This document shows, piece by piece, positions 11,460 through 21,295 of a DNA stretch of 64,000 bases. The notes under the pieces are model-generated. The model was given only the letters and a program-made list of their open reading frames with translations, was not told the DNA's origin and did not search any database. How positions within the stretch are numbered: the first letter of the stretch is position 1; each line of letters begins with the position of its first letter. Origin of the DNA: Lichina pygmaea (taxonomy: Eukaryota > Ascomycota > Lichinomycetes > Lichinales > Lichinaceae); NCBI GenBank assembly GCA_963422465.1, contig OY730170.1:4068379-4132378 (forward strand), given 5' to 3'. A program made the position numbers and the translations under genes.

Positions 11460-12045
11460 CTGGTTCCTAGCAGTAATTGCACAATCCTGGGACCACTCCC
11501 CAAGACTGTACTTTCCTGGGCAGTCTTTTCCAACTAGACTCTAGGGAAATCTGGCTGTATTAACTCAAGCTGGAGACCACACCCCCTGCCTGAGCTTTCC
11601 TAGAGTTTTTCAACTCTACCAGCACTAGAGGCAAGCTCTAAACTATTTCTCTTATCCTGGGAGCCCTGATCTTCTTGATGCTAGATGTTTCTCTTAAGAG
11701 AAGTTCAAGCTGTTATCTCTGTCTGACTGGGAGTACTTGCTCAATCCTGGGACCACACCCCAAGACTGAGTGTTCCTAGGTAATTGGGGCCTGTCCCCAG
11801 TCTTTCAGAATCCCACTGGCCACTCTCTGCCTTGTTATAGGTAGTCTGTTGGTTGTTGAAGTTGAAGATCAAAGATTCAGAGATCACAACTTTTGACAAA
11901 CAGGCTGGGTTACCCAAAGTGATGGGTTTTCATCTTAAGATTTTGGTGGTTCCCAACAGATACTCCCTTGGTTTCCAGAACTTCTGACAAAGTCCGGTGA
12001 ATATCAGAAGTGATGGTCCTTGAATGTAGTGGTACTGGGAAGAGT
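11460..12045 (-). other. LINE-D 5' UTR with repeated motifs
   Basis: This region is homologous to 14200-14625 at the 5' end of LINE-E, and I see no ORF in it. It contains at least three copies of a motif resembling CCTGGGACCA..CCCCAAGACT followed by TTCCTGGG-like sequence. Internal promoters sit in the 5' UTR of non-LTR retrotransposons, so the repeats are candidates for promoter elements. That is inference from position only. Confidence 0.5.
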
Positions 12046-12734
12046 TGTGATCCCTGGTCAGACTTATGAAAGAACTGGAGAGCCACTTTAGAGAAAATCA
12101 GGGAGTTAGAAAGAGAAGAAGAAATAAAAGACAGATCAATTGCAGAACATGGTTTTTCTGAAAGAGATCTTGCTCTGGTGGGAGTAAAAGGTGCAATAGC
12201 TAAATCCAGATTTAAATCTTTCATTAGACCTTGGAACTTGTTTGCAGTGTCAGAGTACAGTCTTTTTTCCTTTGACCAGTCTGGGTGGTGAAGGTTTGAA
12301 TCTGTGAGAAGAATATGTTGTCCTTGTACTTGTAAAGTGTTTTGGAGTAAACAGAGAAGAGCTTCTGATGCCTCTGTATAGTTTTCTTGACTTGATGGGG
12401 TAAAGTAAAGATTATACACCCAAAGAGAAGTAGAAGAGTTTTCCAAGTAGATTTCAAGAGAAATAAAATCTTTACTCCAGAAAGTAGGATGAAGAGAAGA
12501 GAGTTTCAGGTTTTTATTAATAAGAAAAAGTGTTCTACCAATCTCTGAACAGTAAAAAGGAAGAAAAGAAGAGAAAACAGTAGAGGTGCTTATCTCCAGG
12601 TGAGAGTTTTTCCAGAGTTCTTGAAGTGCAATAATGTCTATTTCTTGAAGAGCTGAGGTTGCTAGAAGTAGCTCTTGGACTGATTGGCTTTTTTGCACAT
12701 TATACTGGAGAAGTGTGAGCTTTGAGTCTTTCAT
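12046..12734 (-). pseudogene. LINE-E ORF2, endonuclease N-terminal part
   Basis: This begins ATG at 12734 and is open until it runs into the LINE-D 5' UTR. The first 228 residues align with the LINE-D endonuclease: LQYNV, ALQELW (ALQEPW in D) and TDSNLHHPDW are present. The SDH block is truncated. The downstream residues of this frame are read from LINE-D 5' UTR and are not part of the enzyme. Confidence 0.8.
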
Positions 12735-14190
12735 GTAGATATCTCATCTTCAAAGATCTTGAAAAAGTTGGCTGATACTTTTCTCTTATTATTTGTTGAT
12801 CTTGCCCCAAGAATTTGAACTTCTGGACAGCTTCCCCTGATTCTCTCTGAGCTTCTGATTGGCTCAGCTGTTTTATGTTTTTTCCCCCCCAGGAGTGGCT
12901 GGGAGAAAGAGAAAGATGTAGCTGGAGATTGGGGTACTGGTGTCAGAGATGTAGAGATTGGGATCTCATACTTCCCTGGGCGTGAAATCCAAGCTTCCCT
13001 GGCTTTCTTGGCTGCTTCCTGGTGTACTGGGCATGTGCTAGCCCAGGCTGGGTGAGATCCCTGGCAATTGCAGCATTTTGGTTTCAGCAAGTTTTCAGGA
13101 ATTGGGCATGCTCTCCTCCCATGTTGTCCACCACATGCTCCACAGGCAGTTCTGTTCCTGCAGGCATGAGCTTGGTGGCCATAGCCAAAGCACTTGAAGC
13201 ATTGTGCAATAACTGTGTTTGCCAGGAAGGGTTCCACTTCATGTAGTCTGTGTCCCAGCACTAGTCCATTCTCAATAAGAAGATTGGCCTGTTGGGGAGT
13301 AGAGAGATCCAGGTGGAGAGAGGTGACCTGTTTCTTTTGAGCTATGGATTTCTTGGACCAATATACTCTCAGAATAGTGATCTGTTTGCCAAGAGAAGGG
13401 TTGCTAGTCTGGATTTTTTTGCAGGTGTCCTCCAGATTCTCTGGCTGGATATCTGCTGTTCTGACTCCATGAACCAGGACTGGGAATCTCTTGGGCTGGA
13501 CTATTACCTTTGTGTTGAAGATAGTTGCAGTCCAGGAGGAATCCTTTTCCAGAAAAAGCTTAGTTTCCTGGCTCTCTGTGTGAATAAGAATATCCCCTGA
13601 TGGGAGTTTTCTCACTGCCCTGATCTGTTTGTTATAAGAGCTTGGGAGTCTGTCTTGGAGGGCTTGGAAGAGCTGGACATGGGTTCTGTTAGCTATGTCT
13701 GGAGTCTGGTGTCCAGGGTGTACCAGAACCTCTTTGAGAATTCTGGAAGGTAGTGGAATTCAAGCAGAGGAAGTTTTTGCAGCTGCCTGTGCATAAGACA
13801 GTTTTGCCTCTTGTCTATCTTGATGTTTGTTGAGGTTTTCAAGCTCCTGGATAATCTTGTTGGTAATGCCAGAGGGTAGAGGCTGGACAGTGCTAGTCTG
13901 CAGCTCTGCAGAGAGTTTTTGCTTAAGGTTCTCCCAGCTTTTTCTGACTGGTTCTGGAACTGTTTGGGTTTTTAGCCAGGAGTTAAGAAGTTCCCAGTCT
14001 TTCTGTATAGTACTTTCAGTGGTGGGAGGACTAGCTTGAGTGTTAGAGAGACCGGAAGCTGGTGTGGCTAGTGGTGCTCTGGGATTGGTTTCTAAAGAAG
14101 TGGGTTTTTTTTAGTGCTATGGTGGAGCTTGCTTGGCACAGGTTAACTGTTTCCAGTCTGTGAAGTGGTGCCAGAGAGAGAGGAGTCACC
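12731..14190 (-). pseudogene. LINE-E ORF1: gag-like protein with CCHC knuckles
   Basis: This is the orthologue of LINE-D ORF1. The open block 12731-13615 shows the first knuckle complete (CFKCFGYGHQAHAC) and two further Cys/His motifs, with the conserved LKPKC..HPAWASTC and the KKAREAWISRPGKYE stretch. Upstream, the homologous N-terminal region continues to about 14190. It is interrupted by a TGA near 13758 and a frame change near the T-run at 14103-14112. It ends in the same four-base ATGA overlap with ORF2 (12731-12734) as in LINE-D. Confidence 0.75.
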
Positions 14191-14625
14191 TGGTTTCCCA
14201 GCAGTAATAATCTAGTCCTGGGACCAGACCCCAAGACTAGATTTTCCTGGGCAGCTTATTCCAACTAAGCTCTGGGTAAAGCTAGGAGTATTTGCCTAGA
14301 CTAGGGACCAGACCCCCTATCTAGACTTTCCTTGAGTCAAGGACTCTGCTAGCTCCAGAGTCAGTCAGACTCTAACCATTCCTCTTATCCTGAGACTCTC
14401 TCTCTCTGGTTGTGGCTGGATTGCTGGTTGTTGAAGAAACAGATCGTGGATCCCAAGATCACAACTTTTGACAATCAGGTGTGATTCTCAAAGGTGATGG
14501 GTTTTCACCCTAAGGTTTGGGTGGGTCGGCACAGGATGTTGGCTGTTTTCCAGAACATATGACAAATTGCTGTCTTTGCCAAAAGTGATGGTCCTTGAAC
14601 AGCGTGGTTCTGGGAAGAGTTTGGT

Positions 14626-15269
14626 CACTGCTATGTATAAGCAAATGAAGACTGCAATTGAATCTGCACAACAAGTGACAAGCCACTGCCTAAGCAACAA
14701 AAAGTTGAAGGGACTAACCCTGGAGAGAGAGGATAAAGTCTATTTGTCAACAAAAAACCTACATTTGAAGTGACTGAGCAAAAAGCTAGATCACATACAA
14801 ATCAGACTATTCAAAATTGAGAAGTGCACTGGAGAAGTCAACTACCAACTGAGATTGCCAAAGAAGACATGGATACACCAAGTATTCTATATCTTGCTAC
14901 TGAAGCCAGCACCCAGTGACACAGAAATCAAAACAGAATAGCACTTTGAGAACAACAAAGAAGAGTACAATGTTGAAAGAATTCTAGACAGCTGAAGGAA
15001 CAGACAGAAGATCAAGTACCTGGTCAAATAGTTAGGGCACAAAGACAAAGAGAACTTGTGGGAACCCACTGAGAACTTCAGCCCTGTGATGAACCCAAAG
15101 CTGTGGGATTTTCATCAAAAAAACCCACAGAAGCCAGGACTAACAGAGTCAAAGACCTGAGAGAAGCCAAAACCTCTGAAGAGAAAAGATCACCCAGACT
15201 TGGTGGGGAAACCACACATGAAACCTTCTACTTAAGAGTCTCTTGGTCCTTGATTGCAGTGAGCTCACA
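14626..15269 (+). mobile_element. G2: Ty3/gypsy chromovirus fossil, left part (integrase tail and chromodomain)
   Basis: This plus-strand remnant holds an integrase C-terminal region (about 14640-14940) and a chromodomain (about 14955-15130, with EEYNVERIL and KYLVK blocks). The element continues after the G3 insertion at 21943-22683, where its antisense cysteine-rich ORF, polypurine tract and 3' LTR lie. The 5' part is missing at the border with LINE-E. It is broken, with several disablements, and is older than G3, which is inserted in it. Confidence 0.75.
15265..15269. repeat. Target-site duplication of G3, left
   Basis: TCACA directly precedes the TG of the left LTR. The same five bases follow the CA of the right LTR. 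Five-base duplications are usual for Ty3/gypsy integrases. Confidence 0.85.
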
Positions 15270-15953
15270 TGTTGCAGTCTGTACTGTACTGTCCTATCCG
15301 AGTATAGGATTAGGGCAAGAGGTGGAAGGCGGGTTGGTTCTCGCAGGAGAGGAGTGTCAAGGAGCGCGAAGGGGTTTGGTGGAACATGGTGGTGGTGACA
15401 CCTGATCAACAGCTTTGTACAAAGGATTGTATTGAAGTAGATCTAGTTGTCTGGATCACAACATGAGTTGAAGACGATTGTTCCATAAGGGAACTATCAC
15501 CGGACTATATAGTGCTGGCCTGTCAAGATGATCAAGATTGTCTCGACAGTCTTGACATCAAGACGGGTGAGATTGTCTTGACAGTCCCACCATGTTATGC
15601 ACCCTGCGTCGAGACTGGTGAGATTGTCTTGATGCTTCATGCATCCTGCGTCAAGACTGGTGAGATTGTCTTGATGCTTCATGCATCCTGCGTCAAGACT
15701 GGTGAGATTGTCTCAATGCTTCATGCATCCTGCGTCAAGACTGGTGAGATTGTCTCAATGCTTCATGCATCCTGCGTCAAGACTGGTGAGATTGTCTTGA
15801 TGCTTCATGCATGCTGTGTCAAGACTTCTGTGTGTGTCTCAACAGTCACGTGACCCCTTGTTGGTTGGTCACTTGACTTCCATGGTGTCCTCTTGCCTGG
15901 CCCGCAGCCTGATTGCTTATAAATGAGTGGCTCCCATCCCCTGGGTTGTAACA
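15270..15953 (-). repeat. G3 3' LTR
   Basis: This 684-bp LTR (TGTTGC..TAACA on the plus strand) is a direct copy of 21296-21937. It carries five 42-bp tandem units against four in the other LTR, which accounts exactly for the 42-bp length difference. A TATAAA box on the plus strand lies at 15918-15923, close to the inner edge. A CACGTGACC motif lies downstream of the tandem array in both LTRs. Confidence 0.9.
15603..15812. repeat. 42-bp tandem array in the G3 3' LTR (5 units)
   Basis: Five head-to-tail units of 42 bp begin CTGCGTC and end CATGCATC. Each unit contains an inverted repeat whose best-preserved form is TCGAGAC-N10-GTCTCGA. Similar half-sites (GTCTTGACAG, TCAAGAC) continue on both sides from about 15525 to 15850. 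Most unit-to-unit differences are C-to-T or G-to-A changes at CpG. Confidence 0.85.
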
Positions 15954-15970
15954 CTACCCTTCTCTCCTTC
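15954..15970 (-). other. G3 polypurine tract
   Basis: On the minus strand a purine-rich run (GAAGGAGAGAAGGG) ends three bases before the TG of the 3' LTR, in the position expected for the plus-strand primer of reverse transcription. Confidence 0.7.
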
Positions 15971-15997
15971 ATTCATTGTCCTGATGAATTCTTGAGT

Positions 15998-16498
15998 ATG
16001 TCTGCAAAATCATGTGCCTCTGCTTACCAAAACCAACTGGCAGCCCAGATCTGTGATCATAACTTTGTGTCACTTGCTCTGTGTGACTTCTGTGTTTTGA
16101 ACCACAAGCCCTGCTTCCGAATGTCTGACAACAACGATAAGTTGAAGTGCGCTGAATGCACTTGTCGTGGGAAGTCCTGTGTGTCACTCTCTTGGGAGTT
16201 GCTGAACATGACTTGGGATAATCTTCGCGAGGATTTGGCTGTTGATGAGGCCAAGCGGGATACTCTTGTTGAGCAGCTTGCCAAGCTGCAGGCTTGTGTG
16301 TCCCGAAAGCGAAAGGTTCTTGAGGGTGCTGAGGGTCAAGCAAAGAAGAAGCTCCAGTGCCTTGTTGCTGAAATGGAGGCAGATAGTGAAGACTTGTCAG
16401 CGACAGTTATTAACATGTCCGCACTGCAGGCTGAGCTGTTCAGTCCTGCTTCTGCCAGAACTGCTGCAGGAGGAGCTGGCAGTTCGCGAGGTTCCTGA
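15998..16498 (+). CDS. Antisense ORF of G3: Zn2Cys6-like cysteine cluster plus coiled coil
   Basis: This 166-residue ORF lies on the strand opposite to gag-pol, between the 3' LTR and the chromodomain, and its 3' end overlaps the chromodomain coding sequence. Near residues 35-70 it has cysteines spaced C-x2-C-x6-C-x11-C-x2-C-x6-C, exactly the Gal4-type binuclear zinc-cluster pattern, with basic residues inside. From about residue 75 a long charged heptad-like helix follows ([17 protein letters not shown]), resembling the linker and coiled-coil dimerisation region of zinc-cluster regulators. The ATG at 15998 was chosen because it lies 45 bp inside the LTR edge, matching the G2 copy; the frame is also open upstream into the LTR. 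A TATAAA on the same strand lies 75 bp upstream, inside the LTR. The fold is inferred from spacing only, and no function is established. Confidence 0.7.
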   Translation: MSAKSCASAYQNQLAAQICDHNFVSLALCDFCVLNHKPCFRMSDNNDKLKCAECTCRGKSCVSLSWELLNMTWDNLREDLAVDEAKRDTLVEQLAKLQACVSRKRKVLEGAEGQAKKKLQCLVAEMEADSEDLSATVINMSALQAELFSPASARTAAGGAGSSRGS

Positions 16499-16499
16499 G

Positions 16500-17500
16500 T
16501 GGCTCCCAGGTATTTTCCGAGTCTGGGTAGTTTTTCCACTTGACAAGGTATCACTGACCTTTTCTCTTCAGAATCTGTTCAGCCTTGAATTCCTGTTCTT
16601 CCTCTGGTTGGTAATGAAATGTTTCCTGCAAGGGTGTGCTCTGGTCAGCTAATTCGATCATTGAGATGTGAAAGTTTGGGTGTACCTGAGTGTCTCTCGG
16701 TAGTCGCAGTCTGACGTTGACTGGTCCAGTTTTTTCTTCGACTGAAAATAGTCCGACCTTAACATGGTCCAGTTTCTTTGTTCTTGGTTTCTTTGTTCTC
16801 CAATTTCTTGTGAGGAGGTAGACTTTATCCCCCTTCTTTAGCTGAGGTGCTATTTTTGATTTCTTGTCCATTTGACGTTGCATTCTTTCTGAGGTCTCTT
16901 GAAGGTAGTGCCTCATCATCATGTGTGTTTGTCGTAGGAGCTTGTCATGTTGGAGTGCTTTCTCCGTGTTTGGTGAAGCTCTGCTTGGCATCCCGATGTT
17001 CGCATGTCATCCAAAATTGGCAAAAAATAGCGATTCCTTTGTTGAGTCTGATCTGTGCTGGTTGATTGCCAGCTGTGCCACTGGTAATAACTGTACCCAA
17101 TTGCTGTGGGTCTTGTTGATGTAATGCCGTAAGTAAGTCTCCAGGACTTGGTTCACTTGCTCTGTCTGGCTGTCAGTTTGTGGATGATAGGCCGTAGACA
17201 TTTTGGGTTTTGTTCCCATGGCTGCACTGATTGTCTTCCAGTAGTTGGATGTGAAGAGTTTATCTCTGTCTGTAATGATCGTGATCAGAACTCCGTGGTC
17301 TCTGACCAATCTGTCCAGTAAGAGGTGTCCCAACTGTTCTGCTGTGTGGGTCTCCTTGAACAGTACCACTATTAGATATTTTGTGAATCTGTCCACTATC
17401 ACCATAATCAAGTCGTAGGTGATTCCTGTGACTGGGTCTTTGGACTTGGGTAGCTTTGTGATGAAGTCCATTGACACGTCTTCCCACAGGCCTCTTGGTA
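16500..17500 (-). pseudogene. G3 pol: integrase and chromodomain region
   Basis: The integrase core is recognisable at about 17007-17477 (SMDFITKLPKS, VDRFTKY, ITDRDKLFTSNYW, TAYHPQTD). The C-terminal GPY/F-like region (KVGLFSVEEKTGPVNVRLRLP) follows at about 16600-16990. A chromodomain at about 16490-16600 has the YLVKWKNYP and NTWEP blocks. It is the final domain and identifies a chromovirus. This region is part of a broken element. Confidence 0.85.
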
Positions 17501-17894
17501 TTGTGTTCAGGTGTCCTTCTCTGTATAGCTTATATCTTCCATGTTTGTTTTTCTGGCATAGTAGACACTTGCTGATGTAGTTTGTGACATGTTGTCAGAG
17601 GTTAATGACATTGTTCCCTGCCTGTTGGATAAGGTCTGTGGTCTTGGAGATTCCTGGGTGACCATGTGCTGGATTATCATGGTAGTTCCTTATTAGTTCT
17701 TCAGTGTCTTCTGCCGTGAGCTTGTTGATCTGTGGTTGAGGCACCAGGTTTCCTTGCTAGTCCTGCTGTAAGATCATTCCTTGGTGTTCATCATCTTCCA
17801 TGTGGTTTTTTCGTCGGCTTAGTGCGTCTGCTCTCCTATTGTCTTGTCCAGGGGTGTACGAGATCTTGAACTTGTGTTGCCCTAGGAGTTCAGC

Positions 17895-19118
17895 CTATCT
17901 GACTTGCTGTCTGTTCAGCTTCTTGGTTGTCATGAATGTTGTCAGATTCTTGTGGTCTGTGAGAATAGTGAGTTCGGAACTGCTTTCTGTGTACACTCTC
18001 CAGTGTTCGAGTGCGTTGACAACTGCCAGTAGCTCTTTATCGTGGATATCATAGTTTTGTTCTGCTTGTGTCATTTTTCGTGAGTAGTAGGCAACTGGGT
18101 GCCACTTGCTGTCTGCCTGTTGGCATAGACATGCTCCCACTGCCTGATCTGAAGTGTCTGTCTTGATTCATGTCAGTTGGCCTGTCTTGAAGTTGAGGAG
18201 AACTGGTTCCTTGGTGCAAGTGTCCTTGAGCTGTTGGAATGCTTTTTGTTGTCTCTCTGTCCACCGGTACTCCACGTCCTTCTTTGTGAGTTCTGTCAGT
18301 GGTGTTGCCATCTATGAGTAGTTCTTGATGAACTGTCGGTTGAAGTTGGCAAATCCTAGGAAGGCTTGTACTTCCTTAACTGATGTTGGTGTTAGCCATT
18401 GCTGAATCACTTTGACTTTCTCAGGGTCAATCTTGATCCCTTCGATCCCTATGATGTATCTGAGGAATTCAACTTCCAGTTTGTTGAACTCACATTTCTT
18501 TGGGTTGAGCTTGAGCCCTGCCTCTTGTAGGCATTGTAGAACATCCTTCACATGTTTGGTATGTTCTTGTTGTGTGTTTGAGTAGACAAGAATGTTGTCC
18601 AGGTAGACGATAGCTGTTTGGTCCAGGTGTGCTCTGATGATATTGTTGATCAATGCTTGACATGTTGCTGGTGCGTTTGTGAGTCCGAATGGCATAACCA
18701 GATACTTGTAGTGTCTGTATCAGGTTCTGAAGGCTGTCTTCCATTCTTCTCCTTCTTTCATGCGTATCAGGTTGTATGCTCCTTTCAAGTCCAGCTTGGT
18801 AAAGATTGTAGCTTGGCTGATCCTGTCTTGCAATTTGTTCGCATTTGGCAACAGATATCAGTTCTTGATGGTAATGTTGTTGAGTTTCCTGTAATCCACA
18901 CAAAGTCGAAGACTTCTGTCTTTCTTTGGTGCAAATAGTATTGGGTATCCTGCTGGCGATTGAGATTCTCGAATGAAACTCTTTTTCAGGTTTTCCTCCA
19001 GGTACTCGCGAAGTACTTGGAGCTCTTTCTCTGATAACTGGTAAATTGGTCCAAATTCTGGCTCCGTCCCTGGTTGCAACTTGATCTCATGATCCCAAGG
19101 TTGGTGCTTAGGCAACAC
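17895..19118 (-). pseudogene. G3 pol: reverse transcriptase and RNase H region
   Basis: RT blocks are present at about 18312-19118: [42 protein letters not shown], and the catalytic YLDN in place of the usual YxDD. The RNase H region at about 17895-18140 shows [21 protein letters not shown] and LTDHKNL. Order and motifs are those of Ty3/gypsy. This region is part of a broken element. Confidence 0.85.
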
Positions 19119-19160
19119 TACTGTTGTTGTCTCTTCCTGAAAGAGGTTATCATACCCAGG

Positions 19161-19739
19161 TCAGTACTCTTCAGGGATCTCCAGAGAGTTAACAACTTCC
19201 TCTCTCTTCATCTCTGACTGTTTGGCCACCTGGTTCTGGGGTGTGCCTGTCAAGGCAGACCTCTTCTCTTGAGAGTTGTCCTTTCTGTCAGTGAGGTTCC
19301 ACTGAGGACTCCTTCCCTCATCTGTCCACACCTTCTGCGGCTGGTAACAGGTCCGAGCTGTGTTGTTAGTGCAGTTCCTAAATGTGAGTACTCCTGTCTT
19401 CCAGTTAACAACTGGGTTGTGCTTCTTTAGCCAAGACATCCCCAAATAGATATCCTGAGTGGCCAACTCAACAATATCAAGGTGGATCCTTCCAGCATGG
19501 TGTCCGGTAACTATTTCCATTGGCTGCGTCTCATGGCAGACTAGCTCTGTCTGTCTATTTGCCATCGTGAGCTGATAGGGCTGCTGCTTGTGTCTCCTTC
19601 CAGTGCTGAGGGTGTCGTAAAGTTGTCTTGAAATGTAGTTTCCACTGGCTCCAGAGTCAACAAGTGCGTATGTCTGTACTGGCATGTTGGCGTGTAGTGA
19701 CACAGGCAATCGCAGGTGCTTTGTGTTGCTAGGGGTCAT
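19161..19739 (-). pseudogene. G3 pol: aspartic protease region
   Basis: A retropepsin-like segment has the catalytic signature ALVDSGASGNYIS near its N-terminus and the ILGMxWL-type block (IYLGMSWLKKHNP) typical of Ty3/gypsy proteases. It lies between the gag zinc knuckle and the RT. Confidence 0.85.
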
Positions 19740-20362
19740 GTTGTTGAGCTCCCGATGTCACCCCTTGACAAGGGAGTTCAGTCTTTTCCTGATTGAAGTG
19801 TCTTTCTACTGACTGGGCAATAGGTCCAGCCATTCCCATCAGTCCTGAGGAATCTGTTCATGAATTTGTCTTGCTGATGCTTGTCACATCCAGGCTTGAG
19901 GCAGTACTGCCAATTGTTGATGTAGCAGTTGTGGTTGTTGCCTTGCTGTAGAAACATGAGGTGTTTGTGCCAATCATGTGTGTGCCCGGGGAATGCAGTG
20001 TGTTGGCGTTTGTCCTAAAGATAGATCTCACACACATCCTTCTCGCAATTGACCCAATGCTTGTGGCAGGTGGCGTGGTAGAGTGAATGTCCTCCGTACC
20101 TTTGTAGTTGTTCGTGGTAGGTGTAGTAGTGCTTCGTGCAAAACCTCCACTGTAGTTCACCATGCTGTAGATTTCGTGGGTCCATGCTGTAAGCATAGCT
20201 TCCTTGTGGTATTTCTTCTTTGATAGACGTGGGTTTGTCTCGGTCCCCATCAGAGGTGGTTAAGAGCTCCTGTCCCTTGTCCTGACCTGTCAGTTCTGGT
20301 AGGTCCTTGCCTCCTGATGTTGCCAGTTGGTGGGCTGCTTCCAATGTCTGATCGTAGTTGTC

Positions 20363-21277
20363 CTATTGTTCAAGGGATAGCTGAGCCTCTCCTGGTGGGT
20401 CCTCTGGCTTGATGACATTCCAGTCTCCATCGAGTGTATTAAGTTGCTGTCGGTGCACCTTGTTCTTTGAACAACAGTCTTTCACCATGTGGCCTAGCTT
20501 GCCACAGGCATAGCACTTCAGTGCTTTCCTCTTTTTGTTGTTCCTTCCCTTCGTGAACCTTCCCTTGTGGTGGACTGCATCCAGTTCCATGGGTGCATAG
20601 CCATATGGATCATGTGGCGGTGCCTTGTTAGGCGCCTTGTAGTGGTTGCTCACATGCCATGCGGGGTGGCTGTATCCTCCGTCGTGGTGTTTCTCCATCA
20701 CTCACTCAAATAGTTTGTCATCGATGTTGATTGCTTGTGCGATGAGTTCGTCCAGTGTGTTGACCGCTCGTCCGTCGAAGGTGATTTCATCCTTCATGTT
20801 TTCCTTGAGTCCACGTCGGTACATGACCATCAGGGTGTCGTCATCCCAGTCAGTCAGTACTGAGTATTGTTTGAACTGCGTGGTGTACTCTGCGGCTGAG
20901 CGTTGTTGTTTGATGTGCTGGATCATTCGTATAGCCACTTTGTCTTTGTTAGATGGTCCAAGGATCCTTTTGATCTTGTCCTTGAATCACGTCCATTTTG
21001 TCATCCATTCTGTTGTGCTGTCGTGGTCTCTGTTTCCTGAGAGATGTTTGTTGACGTAGGGCTTGATCCATCGATAAGCATTGCCTCTCATGTAAGTGGT
21101 TGCAAAGAGGGGCCACTTTTCCTTAGGCAGCTTCATCTCTGGTTGGAATTGAAAGTAGACTTGGAGTTGCATGAGCCAGTCGTCAACCTTGTTTCTTTCG
21201 CCGTAGAACAGGTCTGGCTTGGTGACGCTAATCTTTCCATCTGGGAAGTTGGGGTTGGTTGCTCCTAAGGTACTCAT
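20363..21277 (-). pseudogene. G3 gag region with CCHC zinc knuckle
   Basis: The gag start at ATG 21277 is only 18 bases inside the 5' LTR. The capsid-like region (about 20702-21277) has the FYGERNKVDDWLMQLQVYF and YTTQFKQYSVLTDWDDDTL blocks of the retrotransposon gag family. A nucleocapsid knuckle C-x2-C-x4-H-x4-C lies near 20490. Disabled in places. Confidence 0.85.
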
Positions 21278-21295
21278 TCTTGAGAGTCTTCAAAG

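Larger units (their letters stand above)
6612..12045 (-). mobile_element. LINE-D: near-full-length Tad-like LINE (5' UTR, ORF1, ORF2, 3' UTR, tail)
   Basis: This is the most complete LINE in the window, about 5.4 kb on the minus strand. In element order it has a 5' UTR (about 12045-11460), ORF1 (11459-10017), ORF2 (10020-6934) overlapping ORF1 by four bases, a 3' UTR, and a simple-sequence tail of AAATC units (about 6609-6629). The 5' boundary is set by comparison with LINE-E, whose 5' UTR is homologous up to the same point. The 5' UTR contains repeated CCTGGGACCA-type motifs at about 11487, 11569 and 11752. It interrupts LINE-E on its 5' side. It carries a few nonsense codons in each ORF and is probably inactive. 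Confidence 0.8.
12046..14625 (-). mobile_element. LINE-E: 5' half of a Tad-like LINE (5' UTR, ORF1, ORF2 start)
   Basis: This minus-strand copy holds the 5' UTR (about 14625-14200), ORF1 (about 14190-12731) and the first 230 or so codons of ORF2 (12734-12046). The endonuclease is cut just after FFHKSD, at the edge of the 5' UTR of LINE-D. The rest of LINE-E is not found left of LINE-D, because the 3' piece there (LINE-C) belongs to a divergent subfamily. LINE-E and LINE-B share several endonuclease residues against LINE-D, so they belong to one subfamily. To its right lies the G2 gypsy fossil. Confidence 0.75.

Noticed and set aside
6612-14625. Classical RIP of the LINE copies
   Set aside because: Reading frames are open over hundreds of codons and CpA is plentiful. 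The losses are mainly at CpG, unlike RIP's CpA-to-TpA saturation.
15603-15812. Regular 42-bp repeats resembling a CRISPR array
   Set aside because: The units are directly adjacent with no variable spacers, lie inside an LTR and recur in the other LTR. This is a minisatellite in a eukaryotic element.
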